64,000 nucleotides of DNA, from the NCBI GenBank assembly GCA_015143295.1, contig CM026570.1, positions 22,637,250-22,701,249 on the forward strand, in the 5' to 3' direction. Position 1 is the first letter of the stretch, and every line of letters starts with the position of its first letter. Made by a program: the position numbers and the translations under genes. The notes under the pieces are model-generated. The model was not told the DNA's origin, did not search any database, and saw only the letters and a program-made list of their open reading frames with translations. Source of the DNA: Tetracentron sinense. Its lineage: Eukaryota; Streptophyta; Magnoliopsida; Trochodendrales; Trochodendraceae. Below are positions 34,773 to 46,002 of this stretch, one piece after another.

Positions 34773-34947
34773 ATTTTTTTTTGGTGAGAGATACACGGTT
34801 AGGCGGCAACCCTGGTTAGTAGGTTAGTATATGTTCTAAGTCATGGGCGGGTGGAAATGACAACACTCACACCCTCTCAGGAGTGAAACCCGGATCAATT
34901 GAGTGGTGACTAGCACACACTACTGATAGGGCAAGAGATGCTTCCCC
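34773..34947 (-). mobile_element. tRNA-derived SINE with a 12-bp TSD
   Basis: The flanking repeat ACATGATATCAT is perfect at 34761-34772 and 34948-34959. On the minus strand the body shows a tRNA-like head with a B-box near GGGTTTCACTCC and ends in an A-run (the T-run at about 34774-34782 on the plus strand). It is not a functional tRNA gene, because no cloverleaf could be drawn. Confidence 0.75.
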
Positions 34948-34984
34948 ACATGATATCATTTCAACAAAAAAAAAACACATATAT

Positions 34985-35318
34985 ATCAGAAACGCCATTA
35001 CATATCCTAACATTCTTGGCTTCATAAGTCCACTCAAATCCCTTACCAACCCTTCTACACTACATTCTCTCGTCGTGTGTCCACCATAGCTTCCTTGACA
35101 GCCCAAACAAACCGGAAACCACTGCGTTCCAAATCGCCTACCAGTTCATCCGTTTGATTATTTGTCAACACAACTTACTCTCAAAACCTGTGTAAACCAC
35201 AGGGTCATTATTATACGTGTTAAGCCACAACATCATATTAGCGGCTACAATCGAACTGGATGGGCATTGATGGATCATCAGCGGGAGGAAGAAATTGCCC
35301 CACAGTTGGTTGTGCCCC
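34985..35318 (-). pseudogene. UDP-glycosyltransferase (GT1, UGT89-like) gene fragment, decayed
   Basis: Read on the minus strand across shifting frames, the segment shows successive landmarks of the linker and early C-terminal domain of plant UGTs. In order these are VGQFLPPADDPS, VAANMMLWLNTYNNDPVVY, then TNNQTDELVGDLERSGFRFV leading into WAVKEAM, and a diverged stretch ending RMLGYVMAFL that parallels the start of the PSPG region. At least three frameshifts and stops separate these pieces. Neither the N-terminal acceptor domain nor the rest of the PSPG box is present. It is bounded by SINEs on both sides. UGT89 is the closest subfamily from memory of motif wording. It could be a transduplicated piece or the relic of a resident gene. 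Confidence 0.6.
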
Positions 35319-35319
35319 A

Positions 35320-35492
35320 TTTTTTTTTTTTTTTTGTATGATAAATGTGGATATCCAGAGCCTTAAAAGACTCAAACTAGTCTCACTTGCTACGTAGGAA
35401 ATACCCCACCCCATATAACAATATTGAGAGAATACATGAATCGAGCAAGTTTATGGTTCATCCTTTGGCCACTGGGCTACACCCCGGGGTTA
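35320..35492 (-). mobile_element. tRNA-derived SINE, poly(A)-tailed
   Basis: On the minus strand it begins TAACCCCGGGGTGTAGCCCA, the same head as the SINE at 47687 (CCCTGGGGGTGTAGCCCAG), and ends in an A-run (the T-run at 35320-35335 on the plus strand). No clear TSD was found. Confidence 0.6.
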
Positions 35493-35583
35493 TTTTAGTG
35501 CTCTTAGCATTACCCTTTTATTATTTAAGATAGAGTGGTGCTACTCGCACCCCAACATTTACTCTTATACACCAATTTTAATA

Positions 35584-35847
35584 AGGGTGATGCTACGTGC
35601 ACCCCATAATTTACTGAAATACACCAATCTAATGAAATCTCTAGTGAAACACCGGAAAACAATGTGTAAAGACCAAAATACCCTCTTCTCTTTAAAACGA
35701 ATTAGATGTTCTTCTTCGTTAGGAGCCTTCTCCCTTTCTCTTTTGGTCGAATGGAAAAATGAGTTGTAGGATTCTTTTCGGTTAGGAAGAAAGATTAAGA
35801 AGAAGAGGCTTTTTAAGTCTTTTAACATATAATGGTGTATATCAGTA

Positions 35848-35887
<40 letters not shown>

Positions 35888-35911
35888 GGGGGGGGGACCT
35901 AGCACCACCCT
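35584..35911. mobile_element. MITE with AGGGTGRTGCTA ends
   Basis: The left end AGGGTGATGCTACGTG and the right end CTAGCACCACCCT are inverted copies with one mismatch in 13 and sit between TA dinucleotides (35582-35583 and 35912-35913). A second, degraded copy of the left end is just upstream (35533-35580). Near the right end is a (GT)17 microsatellite (35851-35884) followed by 12 G. Confidence 0.55.
35851..35896. repeat. (GT)n microsatellite with a G tract
   Basis: Seventeen GT units followed by twelve G. Length here is prone to polymorphism and to sequencing error. Confidence 0.95.
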
Positions 35912-36084
35912 TAAAATATTACATTTTATATTTTTCGCCTTTTTGATAGCTGAATATGGTGAGGCCACATCCCCACCCAATTTAGTGGGTTAGAGAGAGA
36001 GAGTCGGACTTACAAGTGTGCTATGGTGTTAATATAGGTCACATCCCCAATTTAGTAGGTTAAAGAGAGCGCCTGACTTAAAAG

Positions 36085-36668
36085 TAGGGTTGTCAAAGGG
36101 CCGGGTAAGGGCAAGGCTGGGGTCAGCCCTAGCCCTAACCTTCCCTTCCCTATAAGAATAGGGCCCTAGCCCTTCAATAATCAATACTGGAAGGATAGGA
36201 GGAAATAAATTACTTTCTTTCTAACTGAACTCCGATTTCTCATATTATTTGGTTGTGTAAATTAAATATATTAAATCAAATTTTCATACGAAATGCAAGA
36301 AAGAGCTTGAGCTTAAGATCAAGAAATAGATTTTAAGATTATGGTTAGTGCTAGGGTTGGTTTTATAGAAATGATTGTTGGAAATTACTAATATAACCCA
36401 ACTATAAAACCCTTTGATGGGGTTACATTAGTAATTATAATAATATACTATATATAATATATAAAACTTATCCTAAACTATATATTGTAATTTAAGTGTA
36501 GTGTAATAAAAGTAGGGCCGGACTTACAAGGGCCGGGCAGGGAGAGCCCTAGCTTGGCCCAACAGAGGAAGTGCTTGGGGATTTTGTGCCTACCCGGCCC
36601 GAGGGCCAGGAAGGGTAGGACTTTGACAGGCTGGGTACCCTTCAACAAGGGCTGTTTTGACACTCCTA
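36085..36668. mobile_element. non-autonomous hAT element, 584 bp
   Basis: The ends TAGGGTTGTCAAAGGGCC and GGCTGTTTTGACACTCCTA are imperfect inverted repeats of the plant hAT type. The 8-bp flanks CTTAAAAG (36077-36084) and CTTAGAAG (36669-36676) match at 7 of 8. GC-rich subterminal blocks resemble those of the 7056-8395 element. It lies 400 bases upstream of the cytochrome b561 gene. Confidence 0.8.
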
Positions 36669-36800
36669 CTTAGAAGTGTACTAAACATGGTGATAAGAAG
36701 CTATAAATTGCCAATTTAGTAGGTTAGAGAGAGAAAAAGAGCCCCCTATTTAGCAGGTTAGAGAGAGAAAGAGAGCCCCCAACTTAGATGCGTGCTAAAC
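36669..36800. repeat. GA-rich imperfect tandem repeats upstream of the gene
   Basis: The phrase 'tttag(t/c)aggttagagagaga' occurs at about 36715 and 36748 and, on the other side of the hAT insert, at about 35980 and 36050, together with 'gtgctaaacatggtgg'. The hAT element therefore split a small pre-existing tandem repeat. GA-rich tracts are common in plant promoters; no function is shown. Confidence 0.6.
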
Positions 36801-37000
36801 ATGGTGGTCTTCAACCACCACAACGTCATTCGAGCAAATAGAACCTGAAGACCCCAGACTTAGAAATATACACGCTGCACAAGCCAGCCGGTTACAAAGA
36901 CCCACCTTCAAAAATAGCGGGAAAATACCCCCACGCTCTGCTCTAAAATTAGCAACACAGAGTCTAAAATCAGCACTTTCCGGAACCGAAAAACTGTATC

Positions 37001-37014
37001 TTTATATATATATT
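37001..37014 (+). promoter_or_regulatory. candidate TATA box of the cytochrome b561 gene
   Basis: TTTATATATATATT lies about 65 bases before the start codon. With transcription beginning about 30 bases downstream, the 5'UTR would be about 40 bases. Confidence 0.5.
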
Positions 37015-37076
37015 CGCTTCCTTCCTATAATCTTCCTGCCCCCAAAAGCTTTCTCTGCAAAAGCTCCAACCCATCA

Positions 37077-40000
37077 ATGGCGGTCTCTATATTCTCTCTT
37101 CTCTCTCTAGGCTTTTCACTTCTGCTTCTTCTAATCCCTCCTTCTCATTCTCTCACCTGTTCGTCCCAGACCTTCACTAACAACAAGCTCTTCGACCACT
37201 GCGACGATCTTCCCCAGCTCAGCTCTTACCTCCATTGGACCTTCGATTCCTCCAACTCTTCTCTCAATATAGCATTTATTGCTCCTCCCGCTAAACCCAG
37301 CGGATGGATTTCGTGGGCCATAAACCCTACAGGGACTGGAATGGTTGGGTCGCAGTCCTTGATTGCGTTCAGGGACGCGAACGGATCTATGGTGGTGAAT
37401 ACGTTTGATGTGGTCTCGTACAAGTCGATTGTGCAGTCGAAGATCGCGTTCGAGGTGTCGGACATGGAAGCGGAGTTCTCGGACGGGGTGATGAGGATCT
37501 TCGCGACGGTGGCGTTGCCGGAGAAAATGACGACGTTGAATCAGGTCTGGCAGGTCGGGGGGTCCGTTACCGACGGGATGCCGGGGGTGCATGAATTTCA
37601 AGCGCCGAATTTGAATTCGAAAGGGACGCTTGATCTGTTGAAAGGAGAGAGCACTTCTCAGATTGGAGGGGATTCTAAGCTTAAAAAGAAGAACGTGAGT
37701 AGAATTTCAGTTTTTCTTTTTATTGTTCTGTTTCCTAATTTTTGTTTGGAATTTGGACAAGTTTCATGAATTTTTTTTTTTTGGTGGTGTAATGGTTTGA
37801 AATTGGAAAAGTGGAGTATTTAGAAGTGGGATTTGTGTAAATTTCGGTGTTTCTGATTTTGTGTTTCATATTTTTAAGTTATGTCTTTGAAAGGGGATTT
37901 TGGGGTCTAGAAGTTAAAATTTTGAGTGGGTTCTGATTTTTTTAATTAATTTTATCTTATATTTTGGTGTAACTGTTTGAAGATGCAAAAGGGTATTTAA
38001 TAGTAGAAGTGGTAATTTGAAATAATTTTTTTATTTTTTCAGATGAATTTGAGCGTCACAATTGAATATTTCCTTTTTCCTTCTTTTTTTTAAAAACAAA
38101 AATCTTCCTTCTTTTAGTTTTTTATGTCTTTGAAAGGGGATTTTGGGGTCTAGAAGTTAAAATTTTGACTGGGTTCTGATTTATTTATTTTATCTTATAT
38201 TTTGGTTTACTTTTTAAAGATGCAAAAGGAATTTAATAGTTAGAAGTGGTAATTTGAAGTAAATTTTGAATGTTTTTCAGAGGAATTTGAGCTTCAGAAT
38301 TGAATATTTCCTTTTTCTTTTCTTCTTCTTCTTCTTCTTCTTCTTCTTCTTTTTGTAGTTGTTGTTGAGATCTGAAAGTGCTATTAAGGGATTAAGAAGG
38401 TGATTAGAATTGATGAAGTGTAGAATGAAAAATGGATAGTGAAATTTTGAATTAGAAGAGGAAATTTGTGTAATTTATTGCTTGGTGGCATAAGTTTCTG
38501 TTTTTCAAGGTTTTTTTTTTCATTCAATTATTGTTTTGTTTTATATTTTTTTGTGAAGGTTATAGCTAATGATTTCTATAATTGTCTTCTTCTTGAATAG
38601 GATTTTAAAGAAAAAAGAAAAGAATGATTAATTTTATAACTACAGATTAATTAAAGAATCTTCAAATAGATCTTGACAAATTTTGTTCCTGTATTTTCTT
38701 GGAGAATTCATTTCGTCTTCAACTGTCAGATGCTTTTTATGTGATCTTAACAAATTTCTTGATCTTTACTATCAGATTCATGGAATACTCAATGCTGTGA
38801 GTTGGGGAATTTTGTTTCCGGTTGGAGCCATGATTGCAAGGTATCTGAAAACATTCAAGTTTGCAGACCCAGCCTGGTTTTATCTTCATGTTTCCTGCCA
38901 GTTCTCTGCTTATGTTATTGGAGTTGCTGGCTGGGCAACGGGTCTTCAGCTCGGGAGCCAATCAAAGGGGGTCGAATACACAGGTCATCGGAATATCGGG
39001 ATTGCCCTCTTCTCTCTTGCAACCTTGCAGGTAACAATCCCTTTCATCATTGTCTTTCACCCTCTACTTTTCTTTAATCTTGAGCACATTTTCTAGTTCA
39101 TACTTCATACATAACAGAGAATACTAATAAGGAAAAGATGGGATCTTCTACAAGTAGGGATTGCATAACTGTAGTTTAGGTGTTATAATCTAATCTTATT
39201 TTCTTATTTGATGGGTTACACTTCTCACTTAGGGTCTGTTTTTTTTTGCGGAGACTTATAAATTTCAGCACTTTGCAAGTTTTGTCATTGGACAATATGC
39301 AGTTTCTTTTGAGAACTAGATGTATTATGCTTTTCATCCCGTGGGTGGGTTGCAATTCCTAAAAGACTTCAAAGAATCAAAGTGAATGATTTCAAATCTC
39401 ATAAAAAAGATAGGACTTGAAATCTCATGATGATAAGAATTAATGTTGTTAGAAACCTTGACAAAGTGACTCAAAAGTCCTAACAACAACTACCATGACA
39501 AAGTGCCAAGCTTTATAAGTCTGAGCAAAAGAACGGACCCTTTGTGGTTGCGAAGCTATTGTTTATTATAAATTTCTCAATATTTCTTGTTCTTTGTTCG
39601 CAAGACGGACAGGGTCAAACCCATCCATGCATAATGGAATATACAGAATTTTCTCCTTTCACGTGTTAGTCTTGTTGTGCTTCAGTTGCAAATACTGTGT
39701 CAATGTTAGCAAGTACATTGTTGGGCTACTTAGGTCGGGACATTTCTGATGGGGCTACCTGTGTTTGGGTTTTGTAGATTTTTGCATTGTTCCTACGACC
39801 CAAGAAGGATCACAAGTACCGCATCTACTGGAATGTCTACCACCATGGAGTTGGATATGTCGTCCTCATCCTTGGCATCATCAATGTGTTTAAAGGTCTA
39901 GAAATCTTGGATCCTGCTAAAAACTGGAAAAAAGCTTACATTGCGTTGCTTGCCGTGTTGGCTGCGATCTCTGTTTTGTTGGAAGTCATTACTTGGATTG

Positions 40001-40089
40001 TTGTTTTAAAGAGGAAGTCCGATAAGTCCACCAAGCCGAATAATGGATTCAATGGTGCAGACAGTAGGCAACAGTCACTCTCCAGTTAA
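37077..40089 (+). CDS. cytochrome b561 and DOMON domain-containing protein, three exons
   Basis: Exons are 37077-37694, 38776-39030 and 39778-40089, joined by GT-AG introns in phase 0, giving 394 residues, a normal length for the family. Residues 1-25 are a signal peptide. Cys28 and Cys42 follow. The DOMON domain spans about 48-175, with GWISWAINP and Met89 and His172 at the positions of the b-type haem ligands in AIR12. Exons 2 and 3 encode a cytochrome b561 core of about five membrane helices with the paired haem histidines His208, His244, His277 and His313 or 314. Family members sit in the plasma membrane and pass electrons, often from ascorbate, across it; the DOMON domain faces the apoplast. 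The C-tail ([12 protein letters not shown]) is basic and cytosolic. No stop or frameshift is seen. Confidence 0.93.
37695..38775 (+). other. intron 1 of the cytochrome b561 gene, with an internal duplication
   Basis: Donor AAC/GTGAGT and acceptor CTATCAG/AT. Two diverged copies of about 230 bp lie back to back (about 37878-38090 and 38126-38310). Both hold CTTTGAAAGGGGATTTTGGG and end with 'gaatatttcctttttc'. A (TTC)n microsatellite is at about 38314-38351. Confidence 0.85.
39031..39777 (+). other. intron 2 of the cytochrome b561 gene, with a MITE-like insert
   Basis: Donor TTGCAG/GTAACA and acceptor TTTTGTAG/AT. The insert at about 39231-39541 has ends AGGGTCTG with T-rich sequence and CAAAAGAACGGACCCT, imperfect inverted repeats that include AGACTTATAAA. 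Its interior matches 46370-46567 (CCTTGACAAAGTGACT, CATGACAAAGTGCCAA). No TSD is clear. Confidence 0.7.
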
Positions 40090-41640
40090 ATTCTTACCGA
40101 CGGGGTTTCCATGACGTAATTGCCTCTTTCTCATTTAGTTGAGATAATTGGAGGTTATCTTATTAAGGAGAGGCTCTCCATTTCTTTCTTTCTTTTTCCT
40201 TTTTAATCTTGTATATGCTGGCTTCGTTCCACGTCTATCTGTTTAGAATATATAGATGGGTTCAGAGTTCAGTCCCCTTGTGCTTTTGCCTACTGTGTTT
40301 CTGTATGGGGGATTGAGGGTCAGGGGTTTTACAGTGTCTAGATGTCTCTGAATTTCTCTACTATAAGTGAATGACAGACTATGAGAATTTCTCAGGCATT
40401 TGAAATGAAATATAAGTTCTTTTTTTTTTCTATTACTAAATTCACATCATCAATTTTACTGATTTTCTGTTTGCTCATTCTTTGTTTACTATTTATGTTT
40501 GGATGGTGATTAAGATTGCTGCTCTTTGGACTGTTCTTAATAGCCAACATTGGTGATAATAGCAACATATCTCCAGTTTGTGTTTATAAACATGAACAGG
40601 ACTCCGGGTGGGTTGACGATATGTAGCATATTGTGAAGATGATAGTTCGGGGTTTGTGGTAGGATCTTGTTATGGATTTCTAACATTCTTCACAGAACTT
40701 CTAATATCAATCCTTCTCTGAGTTCATTTAGCAGACCGAGGAGGAGGTCGCAACAACAAGAGTTACTATGTGACTCCAAAGCTTTCCATTTTTTTTTTTT
40801 CTGGCAAGATCTCTGATCTATCTCAGTTCTCTTTTGTTACCGATCTGATAATACAAGAGGTTGAAGGTGGATCCTCAGTTTGTTTTATAGAGAATGGATA
40901 TCAATTCTGTAACTCCCACACAACGAATGGGTCACTGTATGCGGCAGCTCATGAGATCAATCAATCTATAATGGTGTGTGTTGAATTCATGGTTCAAAAT
41001 ATTGGTATCATTATATGTATCAATAAGTCAAAATTACGAACCTTATCATAAAATATGTTATCGATACACATGGAAATGCTGTAAAAAATTTAAGAAACAT
41101 TAGAAATGCATGGAAACTTAAAGCTAAAATTTATTATAACATAAAGATCAGCTATTAATATGATGGAGTCTAATAATTATTATTTTAACTATCTTTTATG
41201 AGTTATTGCAGCACAGATACACTACGCATATATGTATAAATATACATTATATTTATGACATTTAGATAAAATGAAGTCCAATTCATTAGTAAAACAAGCA
41301 ATATTTGGCAAACACAAACAAAATGTAATTTTACTACAAGGGTAGGCACAAGTGGAGGCACAATAAAGTCATTCAGTATATAGTATATACACATGTATAA
41401 ACTAGAAGTTTAATACTATATTTAATTTTAATAAAAAAGTTGAAAAATGTAAGATCAAATCTCCATGATTATTGAACAAAGTTAAAAATCTATAGATCAA
41501 AAGATAAACAAGCCCTTTTAAGCCCATGTTAAGGGATTTAACACCTTAAAAATTTTAAAATAAAAGAATATGGAGTATACCAAAATGAATAGTGAATATC
41601 ACCATTTGGGTCGATCTCAACGAAATTCTAATAAGTATTT
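40090..41640 (+). other. 3' flank of the gene and intergenic DNA
   Basis: The first 330 bases are probably 3'UTR. AATATA- and AATGAAATATAA-like words near 40247 and 40406 could be poly(A) signals, but none is a clear AATAAA. The rest is AT-rich with no recognised gene; one 93-codon ORF (40770-41051) has no family resemblance. Confidence 0.45.
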
Positions 41641-41789
41641 CGAATATACAGATTTTTTCAAGGATAAAATACAAGATCTGAGGAGTCCAACAAATGAAGA
41701 AAAATGGGGTTTAGAAAGCTGGGGGATGCATGAGCATGGGAAATGGAAAACGGAAAACAGACCTGGGGTCAGCTTCTAAGCTGACCCCA

Positions 41790-41925
41790 CCAAGGTTTTT
41801 AATTTCGAAATTCTCAACAATTTCGGCCAACCAACCCATAGTGAAATGCTGAAATATTGCGGGATTTTGGCGAAATTTCGAATTTCGAAATATTAATATT
41901 TTATTAATTATATATATACATATAC

Positions 41926-41967
<42 letters not shown>

Positions 41968-42282
41968 TAATATTTTATTAAAATTTTATGTATTTATATA
42001 AATATTATTATTTTATTTTTAAAATTAATATATAAAAATTTGAAATTTCAATAAAAATTTCAAAATATTTCGGAATATTTCAGAATTTTAATAAAAACAA
42101 TAAAAAAAACTATTTAAAAATATAAAAAATCAGATTTCGGCCGAAATTCCAAAATCTTCGAAATCCGAAATTTCATCCGAAATTTTAGAAATTTCGGCCG
42201 AAATCTAATTTTCGAAATAAACCGAGTTTCGATGTCGTTGGGGTTGTCCAAAACCGAAATTTCACGAAATTTTAAACCTTGG
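41790..42282. mobile_element. foldback element rich in AAATTTCG words
   Basis: It starts CCAAGGTTTTTAATTTCG and ends CGAAATTTTAAACCTTGG. The interior holds dozens of GAAATTTCGG-like words on both strands and a TA microsatellite (about 41925-41960). ACCCC occurs on each side, a possible 5-bp TSD. Confidence 0.6.
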
Positions 42283-42478
42283 ACCCCCAGTAATCTAACC
42301 ATGGTCTTTAAAAAAAATAAGAAAAAAAATACTTATTTTAATTTAAATAAGCTTAACCATGGTTAAACATGGGTTAAAAGGGACATCAAACACTGCAGTC
42401 AGCTTAGAAGAGGACCCCAAGGTCCTCTTCTCAATCCTCAGTTAGTTTCCATGCGTACAGGGACACATTATAATGTAT

Positions 42479-42698
42479 GGGAAAAGATTAGGTCTAGTGG
42501 CTGCCTGAGCTAGGCGTTCAAACATCCACAAAACAATGGGCACCTGGCGATAATTTAAGGAAGAAGTCATTTCATTGTCTTCCTAAGATTTTGACTTCTC
42601 CTCATTTGATATCTTTCCCATTTAAAACGCCACCTGCCCACTGGTTTGTGGATGCCCAAGCATCCAACTCAGGCAGCCACCAGAACTACTCTTTTTCC
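42479..42698. mobile_element. Mutator-type MITE, 220 bp, 9-bp TSD
   Basis: ATAATGTAT flanks it at 42470-42478 and 42699-42707, a perfect 9-bp duplication. Its ends are inverted repeats of about 30 bases with mismatches, sharing GTGGCTGCCTGAG. It carries no coding sequence. Confidence 0.85.
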
Positions 42699-44310
42699 AT
42701 AATGTATAGCTACACATATGACCAAAACAGTATGATACATACCGATATGTTTTAGGGAAATGGAAAACGAACCCAAGGTGAGCTGACCCCAGGATCTCAT
42801 TGGTCCACGCCCACTTTTATCATCTATCAACTTTGGTTATGATTCACTTACCCTTAGGATTAAGCAATCTAATCATGATTTTTAAAAAAACAAAAAAGAA
42901 TGATTAATTTTTTAATTAAGCTTAACCATTATTAAAGAAGTGTTAAAAGAGATACGGGACACTTTTGGAATTACATGAGAGCTTGGTTTTGAAAACCTCA
43001 AACATTGTTACATCGATACGTGTAAATATGTGAAAAATTTGAACCATAGTGTTGATTAGACTTCGTCAATGCCCAGTCAAATTTTCGATTGGGATAGACC
43101 AGAGAGATTCGTGTTACGCACGAAATGCCAATTCACTAGTTAGCATAACTTCTCGAAGACGTCGGAAACTTATGACATATTAATGGATTAATGATTTTTT
43201 TTTAAGCCCCCCTCTAGGGTTCCGTTGGCGTAAAAATGGGGAAAAATCATTTTATTTTCTCTCCATAATTTTGACTTCTCCTCATTTGATATCTTGTCCT
43301 CTTATTCTCATACACTTATGGCCACATGTCTTATTATGTGTGGGGAAGTCAAAATCATGAACCCCATGATTTTGACTTCTCCACCACTTGTCTCCTATTC
43401 TATGGAACCCCAGACAAGCTCTTTCTTGCTTCACCCGAGACAATCCAAAGCCTTTTTTTTAATGGAATATATGAACTTTTTTTTTGTTAGGATGGAATAT
43501 ATGAAATATATGAGCTTACTCAGCACTAAAATGACATATTAACTGAATTATTTGTTCACAGGAATCTATTCTCAGTCATTTTCAACTTTTATTAGTGAAA
43601 AGCTTTTCCTTTACCAACCATTTGAAAGAAAGAGACCCCTCCATGTTCCCGCACTCTTCCTTTAACTTTCATTCACTACAATCCACTAAATTATTATATT
43701 TGTTGAAGATAAACAGATTTTTTGGGGGGAAAAAACACAAGATCTGAGGAGTCACACAAATGAAGAAGAAAATTTGGGGTTTAGAAATTTGGAGGATGAG
43801 TGTGTTTACTCTTAGTTTTGATGCGTACAGAGACATTATAACATTATAATGTAAAGCTACCGATATGTTTTACTTTTGAAATTACATTAGAGTTTCGTTT
43901 TGAAAACCTCAAAAACTGATACATCAACACTTGTAAGTATGTGAAAATTTTGAAACATAGTGTTGATTAGACTTCGTCAATGACCAGTCAATTTTTCGAT
44001 TGGGATAGACTAAAGAGATTCGTGTTACGTACGAAATGTCAATTCACTAGTTAGCATAACTTCTCGAAGATGTCGGAAAGTGATGAAGTGGTTACGCATT
44101 AATGGACTAATGATTTTTTTTTTGGAATATATGAGCTTACTCAGAATTAAAATGACATATTAACTGAACTATTTGTTCACAGAACATATTTCAGTCATTT
44201 TCAACTTTTATTAGTGAAGAACTTTTCCTTTACCAACCATTTGAAAGAAAGAAATCCCTCCATGTCCCCTCTCTTCCTTTTACTTCCATTCATCACTAAT
44301 GTCCACTAAA

Positions 44311-45041
44311 TTATTACTGGCTTATTGCTTTTTTCCAATTCATTTGCTACATAGGGGATTCCTTTCAGATGTATTGATTTTTCCCACATTACCTATAAAA
44401 AGACCCTCTGTTTTTTGCAAGGACAGTTAGTAGAGGTTTTGTTCACAAGGAAGCAAAGTCTATAAAAAGGTAAAGGAAATGTCTTTACCTTTGGGGCTTG
44501 TCTTAGATGGTTGGATAGGGTAGGGCTAGGAGGATAAATTACATACAAAAAAACACCTCATGTGCTTGAGTAAAGATAGGTGATTATGACCTTTAACTCA
44601 AAATATTGCTTTTTCTTTGCTCTCTTTTGAGATAGGTATGGGCAACTCCAATTTGAAGTCTCTCATCAGAACAAGATATTGATCAGGTCTTTTTTTTTTA
44701 GCTATAGGGGTTTGACAATCCAGATTGATGGGCATGTGCACTAGTACTATTAGAGTGAAAATGGTTTGTGACATCATACCTCTATCATCCATATCTCACA
44801 TACTTTCATTAATTAAGAGAATCAAATCTATGAACTCAGCATTATACACAACCGGGGTGGGTTTATTACCATATCCCTTGGAGAAATGGTTCAACCCCAG
44901 GTCTATATTTGTGGGTACACAACTCGGGTGGGTTCATGACCATGACCTCTTGAGAAATGCTTCAACCCCAAGTCTATATCTGTGGGCTTTTTCTACTGAA
45001 AACATGTCTCGATCATGACCCCATGTCAAGCTCTTTATATT
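44311..45041. other. intergenic stretch with a short tandem duplication
   Basis: Two diverged copies of about 70 bp (about 44848-44917 and 44918-44988) share 'cgggtgggttnat', GAAATG.TTCAACCCCA and GTCTATAT.TGTGGG. A TATA-like CCTATAAAAAG is at about 44391, but no gene follows. Nothing else is recognised. Confidence 0.5.
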
Positions 45042-45236
45042 GAAAAAGAATACATATGTTCACACATGCACATAACCATATAATCGGGAGATTCAACGGC
45101 CACCATTATCCTATGCACCCTTTTATGTGTGGAAGAGCATTATGAAAATTTAATTTTTTTAATGTGGTGTAATTGTGGCTGTTGGATCTCTAAATCGTAT
45201 GGTTCTTTGCATGTGTGAACATATATGTTCTTTTTC
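45042..45236. mobile_element. MITE with roughly 60-bp terminal inverted repeats
   Basis: The left arm starts GAAAAAGAATACATATGTTC and the right arm is its diverged complement ending ATATATGTTCTTTTTC. The pairing continues through CACACATGCA, AACCATA and CAACGGCCAC. The superfamily is not clear and no TSD is certain. Confidence 0.7.
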
Positions 45237-45825
45237 ATAAGTCTCCCGATCTCTTTCTATTATTTATATATATTATCTCACCTAGAATGGTTCTTTTGGG
45301 TGACCACAATATCCATTAGATCTTCTCTTTCGTGTGAATGAGATTTACGGCGTCTTTGGGAGATTCTGCTTTGCAACGTAAAGGTGGATGAATATGCTTT
45401 AATCTATTGCTAGAAGTTTAAAGAATCCAAAGAAAGGTCGTTAGAGATCCTCTTTATTAAAGCTAAAAGCTTCAAATGATAAGACCAGCGTGGGGATGAA
45501 CATATGGTGATATAGAGAACATGAGAAGAGGAGTATTCAAAATTCAAATTCTACGCATCATTATATCCAAAAGACATGGCTAAAAAGCAACCAGATGTTA
45601 CTAGACTTCGCATGGGTGTATAAGGGTCCAACAATCCTCCATTAGTTAGGTTCTTTGGAATGATTGAGTGTGTTTGCCCTTTATAGCACATTAGTAGTAA
45701 CCTTAGTTCTGATTTTGTGTATGTTTAGGTGTTACTTTACCTCAACCAAAAAAACACCATGCATTTTTAAAGCAAGACATTAGGAGAAGGTTCCCAACTT
45801 TGTGATCTAAAGTTTTACATTTGTT
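45237..45825. other. intergenic stretch, nothing recognised
   Basis: AT-rich sequence without a supported ORF or TE terminus. The last 13 bases (45813-45825) are one copy of the SINE TSD. Confidence 0.45.
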
Positions 45826-45989
45826 TTTGCTTTGGATATCATTTACCTACGCTATATAGCATGGGTTAGTGGTAATTAGCAGTGGGGAGTTGAGCTCTTG
45901 CAAGTCTTTATCGGGTGGGAATGGATCCCAAGATCTCTCTCATAAAAGAGGCCACACCTTACCACTGAAACAAGCGGCAAGGTGGAAGA
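45826..45989 (-). mobile_element. tRNA-derived SINE with a 13-bp TSD
   Basis: TTTTACATTTGTT is duplicated perfectly at 45813-45825 and 45990-46002. On the minus strand the head contains TTTCAGTGGTAAGGTGTGGC (A-box-like) and GATCTTGGGATCCATTCCC (degenerate B-box). It is truncated or tailless. Confidence 0.75.
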
Positions 45990-46002
45990 TTTTACATTTG
46001 TT

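Larger units (their letters stand above)
41640..44310. repeat. old tandem duplication with insertions in its first copy
   Basis: Three blocks occur twice in the same order. Block C ('acaagatctgaggagtc'...'tggggtttagaaa') is at 41650-41735 and 43715-43800. Block A (GTTGATTAGACTTCGTCAAT...) is at 42972-43195 and 43870-44118. Block B (CATATTAACTGAA...TTTACCAACCATTTGAAAG) is at 43497-43695 and 44124-44310. Copy 1 is spread out by a foldback element, a Mutator-type MITE and other inserts. Copy 2 is compact, about 600 bp. Confidence 0.75.

Noticed and set aside
34867-35106. Minus-strand ORF with CLGCQGSYGGHTTREC that looks like a zinc knuckle
   Set aside because: Spacing does not fit CX2CX4HX4C, and another frame of the same strand reads as a UDP-glycosyltransferase.
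40770-41051. 93-codon ORF downstream of the cytochrome b561 gene
   Set aside because: Plausible length but no motif, no promoter support and AT-driven composition.
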